Origin: DATFVJ01 sp963851085
GTDB taxonomy: Bacteria > Actinomycetota > Actinomycetes > Streptosporangiales > Streptosporangiaceae
Direction of reading: 5' to 3'
DNA length: 64,000 bases
Assembly: GCA_963851085.1 (NCBI GenBank)
Contig: CAWKNX010000017.1
Span: forward strand, 46,036 to 110,035
Shown here: positions 17,621 through 26,214 of the stretch, in pieces
Position numbering within the stretch: the first letter of the stretch is position 1
Layout: each line of letters starts with the position of its first letter
Notes under the pieces: generated by a model
What the model was told of the DNA's origin: nothing
The model's input: only the letters and a program-made list of their open reading frames with translations
The model's database searches: none
Made by a program: the position numbers and the translations under genes

Positions 17621-18002
17621 GTCCAGGCCTCCAGTTCAGCCAGAGGTGAGCTGCCGTACAGCGGCGGTGACCTGCCCCGGGAACAGAGAACGTGCGCTGG
17701 GACAATGCGCCGGACGGCCGACTGCGCGTCCTGGGCATACCAAAGGCGCCGGTGGTGCCGGCGCGGCCAGCGGCGGTCATGTCAGGCCGCTGATCAACGC
17801 CCAGCACGGGAAAACGCGACCTGCCGACAGGCAGCGCCTGGTTCCCTGGTGCGTGTAGGTCATCACGACGCTTCTCCTCCCCTTCAAAGCGTCCAGGCTC
17901 ACCGTCTTGGCTCTCGAAACTCCACGGTCCTGCCGTCGAATCACAGCTGGATAAACATACGGTCAACGTTCAGCTCATTTATGAGCTATTACGGCGATTG
18001 CA

Positions 18003-18457
18003 TGTGGACATTTTCGGTTTTTCTTCGTCCACAGGGCGTGGATAGTGTTCTCCCAGGTAACAGCCCTGCCAGAGGCGCGGCCGCTCGGGAATCCCCAGCG
18101 TATCCCCACGTTGCGCACAGATTTGTTGCGCGTTTGCACAGGTCATCCACAGATTTGTGCACAGAAAAGGCGGGCATGCCGGGCGCAGACGGGGAGATCG
18201 CCAGACAACAAGCCACGGGAAACGTGGGTGGCGGAAGATCGCACCCAACCATTTCGCCTGAAGATCACCTTCTCTGAACGCACCGGGGCTGCACGGTGGC
18301 CGGGCGGTTACAGGATGCCCCGCCCCACACCGGGGGGCACGCCCTAGCGGTCTCACGCGTAGCATGGTTACACGGCTGTAATTTAATCCACACAGCCGTC
18401 CACAGCCTGTGCGTAATTTGACCGGGTGCTGCACGGAATGCACGGCAATATCCACAT
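18003..18457. promoter_or_regulatory. Cluster of DnaA-box-like 9-mers (cluster 2)
   Basis: Within 455 bases I read TGTGGACA (18003), GTCCACAG (18028), CGTGGATA (18037), CATCCACAG (18144), AATCCACAC (18385), GTCCACAG (18398) and TATCCACAT (18449), each within one or two bases of TTATCCACA. AT-richer spots (TTTATGAGCTATTA at 17978, TAATTTAATCC at 18379) lie among them. There is no dnaA or dnaN nearby, so this is not the standard chromosomal origin. No gene is supported in 17,621-18,950. Confidence 0.5.
18353..18373 (+). repeat. 21-bp repeat containing TAGCATGGTTACAC, copy 1
   Basis: Identical to 20651-20671 except for one base (G/A at the seventh position). It lies beside DnaA-box cluster 2. 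The partner copy lies immediately before the degenerate parA start duplicate. Confidence 0.8.
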
Positions 18458-18920
18458 CCCTGTGGGAAGCGGTAGTTCGTGGCGCGGTGGCGAGCGGGCC
18501 GGTGGCCTCGGCTGTCCAGCGGTCAGCCGGTGCGTTCTCGCGACAGTTGCCACCAGCCTCAGCGGCCTCGCGACCACTAACCAGGCGCCAAGGAGACCGC
18601 ATGTGACTGGTGCGCCCGTGGCCAGGGCCGCCGAAGGCAGTCCGCGCGTTGCGGCTCAGACCCTTATCCTCGGGCACGCGCTCGGCGCACTGCTGCCCGG
18701 TCGGCACCGCGTGCAGGCAGTCACGGCCGGCGTAGCGGCCGCAACCGGGTAAAGGTCACGCTTGGCCAGCGGCCGGGGGCCCAGCGCGGCAACGCCACCC
18801 GCTCGCCGGCGGCGGCGGGGCTCCTGCACGGGCAGCCAGGGCCAGCCAGGGCCCTCCTGCCTTCGGAGCCCGCAGATCTGGCCTGCGCGGACCGCCCGCC
18901 AGCACGCCTGCGGCCCAGTC

Positions 18921-18954
18921 GCCGTAATACCGCAGGTACTGCAATACTGCGTGC
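18921..18954 (+). repeat. parA-upstream repeat, copy A
   Basis: GCCGTAAT, an 8-base spacer, then TACTGCAATACTGCGTGC. The same blocks recur at 20678-20710, and a more diverged version (ATGCCGTAGACGG then GATACTGCCTGG) lies just before the start codon of the intact parA at 21225. Here the repeat abuts a broken methyltransferase gene. Confidence 0.75.
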
Positions 18955-18957
18955 ATA

Positions 18958-19086
18958 GCGCCGATCTCAAGAACGTGCGGGCCAAGATCGACGCTGTCGA
19001 GCATCTCGGGCAGCAGGGACTCCTCGACGAAGCTGGCTCAGCCAGCGGACGAGCAGATGCGGCGGTTCAGCCAGTTCATTTTCATG
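18958..19086 (-). pseudogene. Class I SAM methyltransferase, N-terminal relic
   Basis: On the minus strand from 19086 the sequence reads MKMNWLNRRICSSAG, then a TGA stop, then ASFVEESLLPEMLDSVDLG and PHVLEIG. This matches the opening of actinobacterial class I methyltransferases up to the first glycine of the GxGxG cofactor loop. There the gene ends at repeat copy A. The internal stop (likely TGG to TGA) and the loss of the cofactor loop make it a dead fragment. Confidence 0.55.
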
Positions 19087-19126
19087 CCTGTGACGCTGGG
19101 GAGCAGGGCGCCTGGATATTTTCGGC

Positions 19127-19174
19127 GACGGCCCGTGCGACGGCCCGTGCGACGGCCCGTGCGACGGCGCGGCT
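19127..19174. repeat. Tandem 12-bp repeat GACGGCCCGTGC
   Basis: Three perfect units (19127-19162) and a fourth partial unit. On the minus strand the 12-mer would encode repeated Ala-Arg-Ala-Val, but no supported gene crosses it. Confidence 0.85.
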
Positions 19175-19584
19175 GGGCTCGGGGATCTCGTGTTTGTTAC
19201 CGCCGAGGCCGACAAGGATCACGGTCGCTATTAGGTGCGCAGGCGGTTCGGCGGGATCACCACGGCGGTTCATGGCTGCCTCTGGGACCGCGTTGCCTGG
19301 CGAGCCGCCGTCAGCGTGCCCTACGGGCCATGCCGGAGCCGCTGGCCATAAGCCGGGGCGTGACTGGTAAGGACAGCCGGTCCCTGCCCGCGCCGATCTG
19401 GAAAGGACACGCGGGCCCGCAGCGGCGGGGTCTCGCGGACGGAGTCCGCAGTCAGGATAGGATGCTGTGGCTGGCCGGGGGATCGAGGGCCCGGGCTGGC
19501 GAGCCCGTGCGCCATTCACGGTCCGGACCGGGTAGCAGGCAGGAGGTCCGCCGGTGCGCGCAAGCCAGGCAGAGCGGAGGCAAG

Positions 19585-20031
19585 GTGATCAAATCCAGGG
19601 GCGCGAAGGGCAAGGCCACCGTCACATTCACCGTCGATCCTGGTGTGGGCGGCCAGACCGCGGCGGTGTGTGGGGAGTGGAACGACTGGTCGGCCGGTGC
19701 CGGCGTTATGCGCCGCGACGCCGAGGGGGGGTTCAGCCTGACGGTTGACCTCGAAGCGGGGCGGACCTACCGGTTCCGGTACCTGCTCGACGGTGAGCGG
19801 TGGGACAACGACTGGGCCGCCGACGCCTACGTTCCCAACAGCTTCGGCGGAGACGACTCAGTCGTTGACCTGACGGCGCTGGCCGAGGCCGTCCCGCTGG
19901 CCGAGGCCGTCCCGCCGGCCGGGAAGAAGCCGCCAGCGAAGAGGGAAGCGGTGAAGAAGGCGGCGCCGGTGCAGACCACTAAGAAGGCCGCCGCGCCCGT
20001 GACGAAAGCAGCCAGGAAGACGACGAAATAG
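19585..20031 (+). CDS. CBM48-like glycogen-binding domain with Lys/Ala-rich tail
   Basis: GTG 19585 follows GCGGAGGCAAG. Residues 8-95 (KATVTFTVDPGVGGQTAAVCGEWNDWS, then GGFSLTVDLEAGRTYRFRYLLDG and DNDWAADAYVPN) match the isoamylase N-terminal/AMPK-beta carbohydrate-binding fold, including the paired Trp of GEWNDW that contacts glucan. Residues 100-148 form a Pro-Lys-Ala tail (KKPPAKREAVKKAAPVQ and similar) like histone H1 or HU tails. No catalytic domain is attached. It may tether something to glycogen or nucleic acid. Neighbours give no further clue. Confidence 0.75.
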   Translation: MIKSRGAKGKATVTFTVDPGVGGQTAAVCGEWNDWSAGAGVMRRDAEGGFSLTVDLEAGRTYRFRYLLDGERWDNDWAADAYVPNSFGGDDSVVDLTALAEAVPLAEAVPPAGKKPPAKREAVKKAAPVQTTKKAAAPVTKAARKTTK

Positions 20032-20650
20032 ATCGGCGAGGGCCGGTCGGGTGCGGGTCCGCCTCTTCCCGCGGCGCAGGACGCGGATCTGCTCCAGCAG
20101 CGAGATGACCGCAGGCAGCCAGGTGCTGGCCCAGGCTCAAGATCCGGGTGATGGGCCGGCACCGCGCCCCGGCGTCGGCCAGCGGCGACAGGATCCCAAC
20201 CTCCAGTTCCTATTCGACCGGGGTTCTTGTTCTGCGGGCGCTGCTGGTTGTGGCGGAGCGGGCTGTGTTGGCGCTAATCCGAAACCGCCAACCGAGGTCC
20301 ACGCAACGGCTGGATCGTGCCCGCAAGCTGCTTGACGTCGAGGAGGGCTGGGAGCAACCGTGCCGACGCCCCTGGCAGCCCGTCTCCTCGCGCCAAGTGG
20401 AGCATCAACAGCGTGACGGCGAGGCTCGTGCGGGAGTTCGGGGCGCAGCACCGGTACGCACCGGACCAGCGGGCGCTGCACCGCATGCCCCAGTTCGCCA
20501 ACCACGTCACGCGTCAGGGCACGGACGAAGGTGCGCTCTACTTCGGTGCGGTGGGCAATGGGTCGTCGGGGCCGGGCCGCCAGTCCGGCCGCTGCACGCG
20601 CTCGGCTTGGCGCTCGCTTGACGCTGTCCCGCCCCGGCGCCCGCCCAGGG

Positions 20651-20671
20651 TCACGCATAGCATGGTTACAC
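20651..20671 (+). repeat. 21-bp repeat containing TAGCATGGTTACAC, copy 2
   Basis: Matches 18353-18373 at 20 of 21 positions. It directly precedes parA-upstream repeat copy B. The pair of repeats in the same order suggests that a longer unit was duplicated. Confidence 0.8.
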
Positions 20672-20677
20672 ACCCTG

Positions 20678-20800
20678 CCGTAATGCAGTAGGCACTGCAA
20701 TACTGCGTGCGTAACGGCTCTCAGCGTCGCCCTGCCCAGCCTCAAGCCGGGCAGGGCGTGACCACCTCGGCGTCTGGCGGGCGCACGCTTTCTGTCCGGG
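20678..20800 (+). repeat. Degenerate duplicate of the parA promoter and start, copy B
   Basis: GCCGTAAT and CACTGCAATACTGCGTGC are followed by a stretch aligning with the first ~85 bases of parA: compare AGCCTCAAGCCGGGCAGGG with AACCTCAAGCCAGGCACGGG, then GACCACCTCGGCG in both. The Walker A lysine codon is destroyed and the start is GTAACG instead of ATGACG. The match ends near 20,800. No other gene is supported in 20,032-21,224. Confidence 0.65.
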
Positions 20801-21224
20801 CACCACGGGCGAGGTCATCGAGTGGTTATAGACCGGGTGACGCATACCGGGCGAGATCACCGCGGCAGCTGTGCGGCGCGGCGGCAACCTCGCGGGATCC
20901 GCAGCGTCTTCTCCTCCGATCCAGCCGCGCGGGGCCGAGACATCTCCGTCCGTTGCGGTCGGGGTCCACCGCGGCGATGCCACCCGGACAGACGACGGCA
21001 GCGAGGCCGAGTTCGCCAGCCTCTGCCCGCCCGTGGTGCCTGGCTGGGCTAGGCACCAACAAGCAGCCTGCCGACGGGGCCCACCGTGTTGACGCCAGCC
21101 TTCCCGCTCGCCGGCGGCGCGGCTGCCACACATGGAACGAGCCCGCAGATCCGGTCCGCGCCCACCGCCGCCAGCACGCCCTGTCTGCCTGCGATAATGC
21201 CGTAGACGGTGCGATACTGCCTGG

Positions 21225-21896
21225 ATGACGGGTCTCCGCCTCGCCTTGGCCAACCTCAAGCCAGGCACGGGCAAGACCACCTCGGCGGTCTGGCTGGCAC
21301 ACGTGTTCGCCGAGGCCGGGAACAGTGTGCTCCTGGTGGACGCGGACCCGTCCGGCAGTGCTCTGGAGTGGTCCGACCTCGCGGCCATGTACCCGGGATT
21401 GCCGCCGCAGGAGGCGTTCCCGTTCCGGATCGTGGCCCTGCCGTCGCGCGAACTGCACCGCCGCGTACCTGAGATCGCCGAGATGGATGACGTGGTGATT
21501 ATCGACGCGCCGCAACTGGAGGACCACGCCGCCATTGCCCGGTCGGCGCTGCGGTACGCCGACGAGATCCTGATCCCGTGCGCGCCGAGCCCCATTGAGA
21601 TCAACCGCACCACGCCGGTGCGGGAGGAGATCGGCGAGATCGAGGCGGCCCGGGACCGGCCCGCCCGCTCGGCGGTGCTGCTGAACCGCTGCGTCGCGCG
21701 GGCGAATTCCACGGCCGACGCGAGAGAGGCGCTGGAGGGTCTTGGCTATGCGGTGCTGGCGACCGCCGTGCCGCGGCTGGAGGTTTACGCGCAAAGTTTC
21801 GGCCTGCCGATTCCCGGCACCGGGCGCGAGGTGTGGCGCCGGGTAGCCAATGACCTCGTCGAGCGGTGCGTTCCCCTCGGGTCGGTGCGGTCGTGA
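21225..21896 (+). CDS. ParA/Soj-family ATPase
   Basis: A 223-residue P-loop ATPase. The deviant Walker A is LANLKPGTGKTTSAVWLA, keeping the GKTT and the upstream Lys. Walker A' is VLLVDADPSGSALEW, and the Walker B-like strand is VVIIDAPQ. The later NRCVARANSTADAREAL matches the regulatory helix region. These proteins form ATP dimers that pattern cargo on the nucleoid: plasmids, chromosomes, or in small versions conjugative elements. The usual KGGVGKT is altered to KPGTGKT, which is tolerated in related proteins. It overlaps the next reading frame by 4 bases (GTGA). Relics of its own promoter lie upstream. Confidence 0.88.
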   Translation: MTGLRLALANLKPGTGKTTSAVWLAHVFAEAGNSVLLVDADPSGSALEWSDLAAMYPGLPPQEAFPFRIVALPSRELHRRVPEIAEMDDVVIIDAPQLEDHAAIARSALRYADEILIPCAPSPIEINRTTPVREEIGEIEAARDRPARSAVLLNRCVARANSTADAREALEGLGYAVLATAVPRLEVYAQSFGLPIPGTGREVWRRVANDLVERCVPLGSVRS

Positions 21897-22201
21897 CCAC
21901 GCCGCGCGAGCAGCGGAAGGCGCAGATGGCGGCCGCCGCGACCAGGCGCACCGAACCGGCTGTCCCGGCGGCTGTATTCCTCGGCGACCCCTCCCATGCT
22001 GGCACCACTAGTGACCTCGCCGGGCACGCGGCCGCCGCCCACGAGGCCCGGGGTCACGCTCATCGTGGACGCAGCGTGGGCCGCGCACTTCGGCTTCCGT
22101 CCGGGCTTGAGCCCGTTCGGGATCGGCCGCCTGCAGCGCCACGACGTATCGGAGAGTGCCGGCCAGCAGCACCGCCGGGGGGACGCTGCCCGGAGCGGTA
22201 G
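21893..22201 (+). CDS. Short parA partner, probably truncated
   Basis: GTG 21893 overlaps the parA stop, so translation is likely coupled. The first ~40 residues (MTTPREQRKAQMAAAATRR and following) are basic and helical, as in the small N-terminal parts of ParA partners that stimulate ATP hydrolysis. After GDPSHAGTTSD the sequence becomes Arg/Pro-rich and looks out of frame, suggesting that the original gene has been lost beyond about 22,010. No ParB domain is seen. Confidence 0.35.
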   Translation: MTTPREQRKAQMAAAATRRTEPAVPAAVFLGDPSHAGTTSDLAGHAAAAHEARGHAHRGRSVGRALRLPSGLEPVRDRPPAAPRRIGECRPAAPPGGRCPER

Positions 22202-22430
22202 ACATACGGGGCGGCCAGCGGCAGCCCGACGGGCAGGTCGGCGCCGGATAGATCGTCTGGCGCCTGCGCCGTAGGCCCGGCCGTCGGGTGTGATGCGGAT
22301 CGCCCAGCGGATGGTGCGGTTCCGGTAGCACGGATGGGACAAGGTCGCTGCGGTGCAGCGCATGCCCGGCCAGCCGGGTGAGCAGCATGAGCCGTGCCCT
22401 CCAGAGCGAGCGCCGGCCGTGGCCAGCTCG

Positions 22431-22799
22431 ATGCTGTGTTCAGGGACGTGCCGCGTCCGGATCATGCTCGACGCCCGTCGAGCAGTCGGCGTGGTGGCAT
22501 CCTTCCAGCACCTCGGCAAGGTTCACGCCGCGTGGCGGCACATCGGACAGGACATGCCCTTCGCGCTCGCCCTCGGCGTGGAACCGGTGGCGACGTACGC
22601 CGCCGGAATGCCGCTCCCGGAGCATGGCCTCAAGCGGCCGACCCAGTGCCCGGGCCTTGTCATCCGGACCGGGTTCCCCTCGGGTCTGGCGTTTGTGATC
22701 GCCGTCGTTCAGGGCGTGACCAAGCTGTTCCCGGGCTCCAGCCTCGGCCACTCCGTGCTCATCCCCGCCTATCACGCGGACTCGGTCGCAGGCCGGTGA
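22431..22799 (+). pseudogene. UbiD-family decarboxylase fragment
   Basis: In one frame the sequence reads CRVRIMLDARRAVGVVASF, then DMPFALALGVEPVATYAAG and MPLPEHGLK. This is the region of UbiD decarboxylases in which the substrate and prenyl-FMN pocket is built. A later block, SSLGHSVLIPAYHADSVAGR, resembles the C-terminal domain. Intact UbiD proteins are 450-500 residues; only about 120 are left and the middle is compressed. It converges with and slightly overlaps the TetR gene. No ubiX is present. Confidence 0.5.
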
Positions 22800-23358
22800 G
22801 AGTGACCCGGACGAGCCGGTGGACTGCGGCCGTGGACGGCAGGCTGCTTGCTGCGGTGAGGGCGTGGAGGCAGTAGGTGGCAAGCTCTTCAGGCGCGACG
22901 TCATCCCGGACCTCGCCGGTCTTTGCGCCCTCGGTCAGCAGGTCTTTGATGAAGTCGCGGAGTTGCTGCTGCGCTCGGGCCATGTGCTCACCCTGGTGCA
23001 GCAGTGCCGCGAGTTCGGTGTCGTGGTGCTCGCGGCGGATGAGCGCGTAGGTCTCGAGCACTGCTTCGAGCCGCTCGCCAGCTTCGCCAGCTTGGTCGCG
23101 GACTTCGGCGAGCTGCTGGAGATGGCTGCTGACCTGGCGTTCGTGCCAGGCGATCAGGATCGCTTCGACGTCTGGGAAGTACTTGTACAGCGTCGCCCGC
23201 CCGATGCCGGTCTCCCCCGCGATCTGCGACATCGTCACCGACGCCAGCCCGTGCTTGGCCGCCAGCGCCGCAGTTGTGTCCAGGGTCGCGTCGCGCACCG
23301 CACGGCGGTGCGCCTCGATCGTCTCGGTCCACAGCTTCGGCACCACCTCAGCATACAT
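22759..23358 (-). CDS. TetR-family transcriptional regulator
   Basis: A 199-residue repressor from ATG 23358. The N-terminal domain has ATLDTTAALAAKHGLASVTMSQIAGETGIGRATLYKYF, a textbook TetR helix-turn-helix with the LYKYF dimer-side helix. The C-terminal ligand-binding helices follow (ERLEAVLETYALIRREH). It is divergent from a small membrane-protein gene and an ABC exporter, and the gap between them contains a perfect palindrome overlapping a promoter. It most likely represses the exporter, and possibly itself, and is released by a small hydrophobic ligand. Confidence 0.9.
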   Translation of the reverse strand: MYAEVVPKLWTETIEAHRRAVRDATLDTTAALAAKHGLASVTMSQIAGETGIGRATLYKYFPDVEAILIAWHERQVSSHLQQLAEVRDQAGEAGERLEAVLETYALIRREHHDTELAALLHQGEHMARAQQQLRDFIKDLLTEGAKTGEVRDDVAPEELATYCLHALTAASSLPSTAAVHRLVRVTLTGLRPSPRDRRG

Positions 23359-23383
23359 GACGTCGGTGTCAGAACGATCTGTA

Positions 23384-23412
23384 TTGACATAGACACACTG
23401 TCTCGATAAAAC
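23384..23412 (+). promoter_or_regulatory. Promoter with TetR operator AGACACACTGTCT
   Basis: TTGACA at 23384-23389 and TAAAAC at 23407-23412 are 17 bases apart. Exactly between them is the perfect palindrome AGACA-CAC-TGTCT (23391-23403), so a bound repressor would block RNA polymerase. The ATG at 23423 is only about 10 bases past the -10 box with no ribosome site, hinting at a leaderless start or use of the later ATG 23465. Confidence 0.75.
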
Positions 23413-23464
23413 TGTTGCCGTCATGAAGAGCCTTGACAGCCACGCGACAGAAGAGGACACCAAG

Positions 23465-23644
23465 ATGCCCGACCCACCTCCCTACCCCGGCACCGGCGAC
23501 GACACCGGCGCGGCGCACGACACCGGACCGGCCGCCCGAAGGTCACGCCGGGGGATCGTGTATTGGATCATCGGGGTCGTCCTAATCCTGCTGTTCCTCG
23601 TCTTGCACCTCACCGGCACCCTTGGCCCTGGCAGCCACGGATAG
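23465..23644 (+). CDS. Small single-helix membrane protein of the exporter operon
   Basis: From ATG 23465, with GAGGACACC upstream, the product has 59 residues; an in-frame ATG at 23423 would add 14. A hydrophilic Pro/Asp/Gly-rich N-terminus ends in RRSRRG, followed by one membrane helix (IVYWIIGVVLILLFLVLHL). The positive-inside rule puts the N-terminus in the cytoplasm. It precedes the ABC ATPase by 52 bases under the same TetR-controlled promoter, so it probably accompanies the transporter. Confidence 0.65.
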   Translation: MPDPPPYPGTGDDTGAAHDTGPAARRSRRGIVYWIIGVVLILLFLVLHLTGTLGPGSHG

Positions 23645-23696
23645 TCCACCGTTTCGTACGTCACCCACCCGCCCTGATTCGGTTTGGAGTCCGCAG

Positions 23697-24626
23697 ATGA
23701 TCGAGGCAACCGGCCTCAGCAAGCGTTACGGCGCCACGCTGGCCGTCGACGACCTGTCGTTCAGCGTGCCGCCCGGTCAAGTGACGGGGTTCCTCGGCCC
23801 GAACGGGGCCGGGAAATCGACGACGATGCGCCTGATCCTCGGTCTCGACGCGCCGACCTCGGGGTCGGTGACGGTCAACGGGCGGCCCTACGCCCAATAC
23901 CGGCGACCGCTTTTCGAGGTCGGCGCGCTGCTCGAAGCCAAGGCGGCACACGGTGGGCGCAGCGCGTACAACCACCTCCTGTGCCTCGCGCTCAGCAATG
24001 GGATCGGCCGGGCGCGGGTCGAAAAGGTGCTCGGCCTGGTCGGGCTGCGCAGTGTCGCGCGCAAGCGCTCGGGCGGCTTCTCGCTCGGCATGTCACAGCG
24101 CCTGGGCATCGCCGCCGCACTGCTCGGCGATCCGCCGGTGCTGATGTTCGATGAGCCGGTCAACGGCCTCGACCCCGAGGGGGTGCTGTGGATCCGCACC
24201 CTGTTGAAGTCGCTCGCCGCTGAGGGCCGCACCGTCTTCCTTTCCAGTCACCTGATGAGCGAGATGTCGCTCACCGCCGACCGGCTGATCATCATCGGAC
24301 GCGGCAGGCTGATCGCGCAGGCGACGGTCCAGGACTTCCTGGGCGGCGGCTCGGGCGGCTTCGTGCGAGTTCGCTCGCCTCAGGGCGACGCCCTCGCGAT
24401 GCTCCTCAAGGCGCGGGGCGCCGCAGTCGTCCGTCAGGCCGACGGCACGCTCAGCATCACCGGCGCCACCTGTGAAGCCGTCGGCGAACTCGCCAGGGCG
24501 AACGGGCTCACGCTGGCCGAACTGTCGGCGCACCAGGCGTCGCTAGAGGAAAGGTACATGGAGCTCACCAGGGACTGCGTCGACTATCACACGGCCGAGA
24601 GCGCGCTCGTCCCGGGCCGGAAGTGA
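23697..24626 (+). CDS. ABC transporter ATP-binding protein (exporter type)
   Basis: 309 residues from ATG 23697. Walker A is GPNGAGKST, the signature is FSLGMSQR (a variant of LSGGQ), and Walker B is PVLMFDEPVNGLDPEG, followed by a switch His in SSHLMSEM. The C-terminal 90 residues are the extra domain typical of DrrA/NatA-like exporters. It pairs with the permease gene, which it overlaps by 4 bases. Such pairs export antibiotics, lipids or peptides in Gram-positive bacteria. Control by the adjacent TetR suggests a drug or metabolite efflux role. Confidence 0.92.
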   Translation: MIEATGLSKRYGATLAVDDLSFSVPPGQVTGFLGPNGAGKSTTMRLILGLDAPTSGSVTVNGRPYAQYRRPLFEVGALLEAKAAHGGRSAYNHLLCLALSNGIGRARVEKVLGLVGLRSVARKRSGGFSLGMSQRLGIAAALLGDPPVLMFDEPVNGLDPEGVLWIRTLLKSLAAEGRTVFLSSHLMSEMSLTADRLIIIGRGRLIAQATVQDFLGGGSGGFVRVRSPQGDALAMLLKARGAAVVRQADGTLSITGATCEAVGELARANGLTLAELSAHQASLEERYMELTRDCVDYHTAESALVPGRK

Positions 24627-25444
24627 GGCCGGTCATGGAAGCCATCGTGGTGGTCCCGCGGCCCTCCTACAGCCCGCGGTCGCGCTTTGCCGACATCCTC
24701 CGATCGGAGTTCTGCAAGCTCCGCTCGGTGCGCTCGACCTACTGGACACTCTTCGCGGCTGTGGTGTTCAACGTCGCAGTGGCGGCGCTGCTGGCCATCT
24801 TCGTGCCCGGTCACCTCAGCGCCCACGAGAAGGCGACCATTGATGCGACACGGGTCAGCCTCGGCGGCCTGCACCTGTCGCAGATCGCGTTCGGCCTGCT
24901 GGGCGTGCTCGTCATCACGAGCGAATACGGCACGGGCATGATCCGGGCCACCCTCAGCGCGGTGCCGCAGCGCCGTCTGATGCTCGCGGCGAAGACAATC
25001 GTGTTCGCCGTGACCGCCCTCATCGCCGGGATCTTCGCATGCTTCGCCGCCTACTTCGTCTTTCAGTGGTTCCTGTCCGGCGATAGCCTGCGGACCTCGC
25101 TCGATGACCCCGGCGTCCTCCGGGCGGTGACCGGAGGCGGTCTCTACCTGGCGGTGCTCGGGCTATTCGGACTCGGCCTCGGCGCGATCATCCGTTTCAG
25201 CGCCGGCGCGGTCGCAACACTGTTCGGCGTGCTCTTCGTGCCTCAGCTCATCGTGACGCTCCTACCGCACGCCTGGCAGGGCACTGTCGGCCCTTACCTC
25301 CCGATGCAAGCCGGCACCGCGATCTTCACCGTGCATCGCGAGGCGGCCGCCCTAGGAGCCTGGTCCGGGTTCGGCGTGTTCTGTCTCTACGCGGCGGTCG
25401 CCCTCGTGGCCGGATTCGTCCTGATCAACCACCGCGACGCTTAG
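24623..25444 (+). CDS. ABC-2 type permease
   Basis: GTG 24623 overlaps the ATPase stop (GTGA); ATG 24635 is an alternative start. The 273-residue product has a cytoplasmic head with SEFCKLRSVRSTYWT, the elbow helix common to NatB/DrrB-like permeases, then six predicted membrane helices. The first is TLFAAVVFNVAVAALLAIF and the last is VFCLYAAVALVAGFVLI. The conserved TSEYGTGMIRATLSAVPQRRL loop is the coupling helix that contacts the ATPase. Complete and apparently functional. Confidence 0.9.
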   Translation: MRPVMEAIVVVPRPSYSPRSRFADILRSEFCKLRSVRSTYWTLFAAVVFNVAVAALLAIFVPGHLSAHEKATIDATRVSLGGLHLSQIAFGLLGVLVITSEYGTGMIRATLSAVPQRRLMLAAKTIVFAVTALIAGIFACFAAYFVFQWFLSGDSLRTSLDDPGVLRAVTGGGLYLAVLGLFGLGLGAIIRFSAGAVATLFGVLFVPQLIVTLLPHAWQGTVGPYLPMQAGTAIFTVHREAAALGAWSGFGVFCLYAAVALVAGFVLINHRDA

Positions 25445-25489
25445 CCCCGGAGGTCCACTGCCTACGAGGTCACCCAGGAGAGGAATGTA

Positions 25490-25870
25490 ATGCTGACCGC
25501 CGAAGCCCATCTTGAGACCGAACACCCGAGCCGGTACCTCGTCCAACTCTGCCGACACGCCCAGCAAATCGATCGCCTACGCCATCGGCCCCGCACTCAC
25601 GACGGCGGTGACGAGCCGCCGCCCCCCGAGGTGCAGCACGTCGAATGGTCTGAAACCCGCGGGATAGTCAGCTTCGGCTGGGGCCGGTGCACGATGCAGG
25701 CCGGCCCCGACACGCTGACACTGCACGCCGAAGCTGCCGACGAGGAAGACCTCCAGCGGGTCCAAGGTATCGTCGCCGGTGACATCGAAAGGTTCGGCAG
25801 GCGCGAACACCTGAGGGTGAACTGGCAACGGCCCGAAGCCCCCGCCGTTCAGCCCGGCGAAACCGGCTAG
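25490..25870 (+). CDS. DUF2218 family protein
   Basis: ATG 25490 with AGGAGAGGAATG upstream. The 126-residue product has SRYLVQLCRHA near the start, a variable acidic loop, EVQHVEWSETRGIVSFGWG and DEEDLQRVQGIVAGDIERFGRR, ending with LRVNWQR. This pattern defines DUF2218, small alpha/beta proteins often encoded next to iron-siderophore or ABC-transport genes. It is 45 bases after the permease on the same strand and may belong to the same transcript. Biochemical role unknown. Confidence 0.85.
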   Translation: MLTAEAHLETEHPSRYLVQLCRHAQQIDRLRHRPRTHDGGDEPPPPEVQHVEWSETRGIVSFGWGRCTMQAGPDTLTLHAEAADEEDLQRVQGIVAGDIERFGRREHLRVNWQRPEAPAVQPGETG

Positions 25871-26214
25871 GCGCACGACCCGCACCTGGAGGAGGATTCG
25901 CGTCAGGCGTTCGGAATGCCCAGCGGCCCTGCCCGAGCGGGGGACGCACCCGGAGCCGTCCGGGCGAGCTTGGGGTAATGATCGCGGACCGGACATGTTT
26001 GCTCGGCGTTTGCTCGTCTGCATCGGTACGGCCCGTCACCACGCGGCTGGTTCCGGTTCCTGGGTGACAGGTTGCGGACCCGGTTCTGGTAGCTGGGGGA
26101 CAGTGGTACCGGTAGGCAGGCGACACTCCGCGCTGCTTTCGGGCTTTTGAGCATCCTGGGCGCTTCGCTGCGATCACATCGTTGTTGATCCAGTCGGTGG
26201 CGGCCAGTTTCGAC

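Noticed and set aside
17990..18460. Chromosomal origin oriC
   Set aside because: Neither dnaA nor dnaN flanks the box cluster, and the neighbourhood is decayed accessory DNA.
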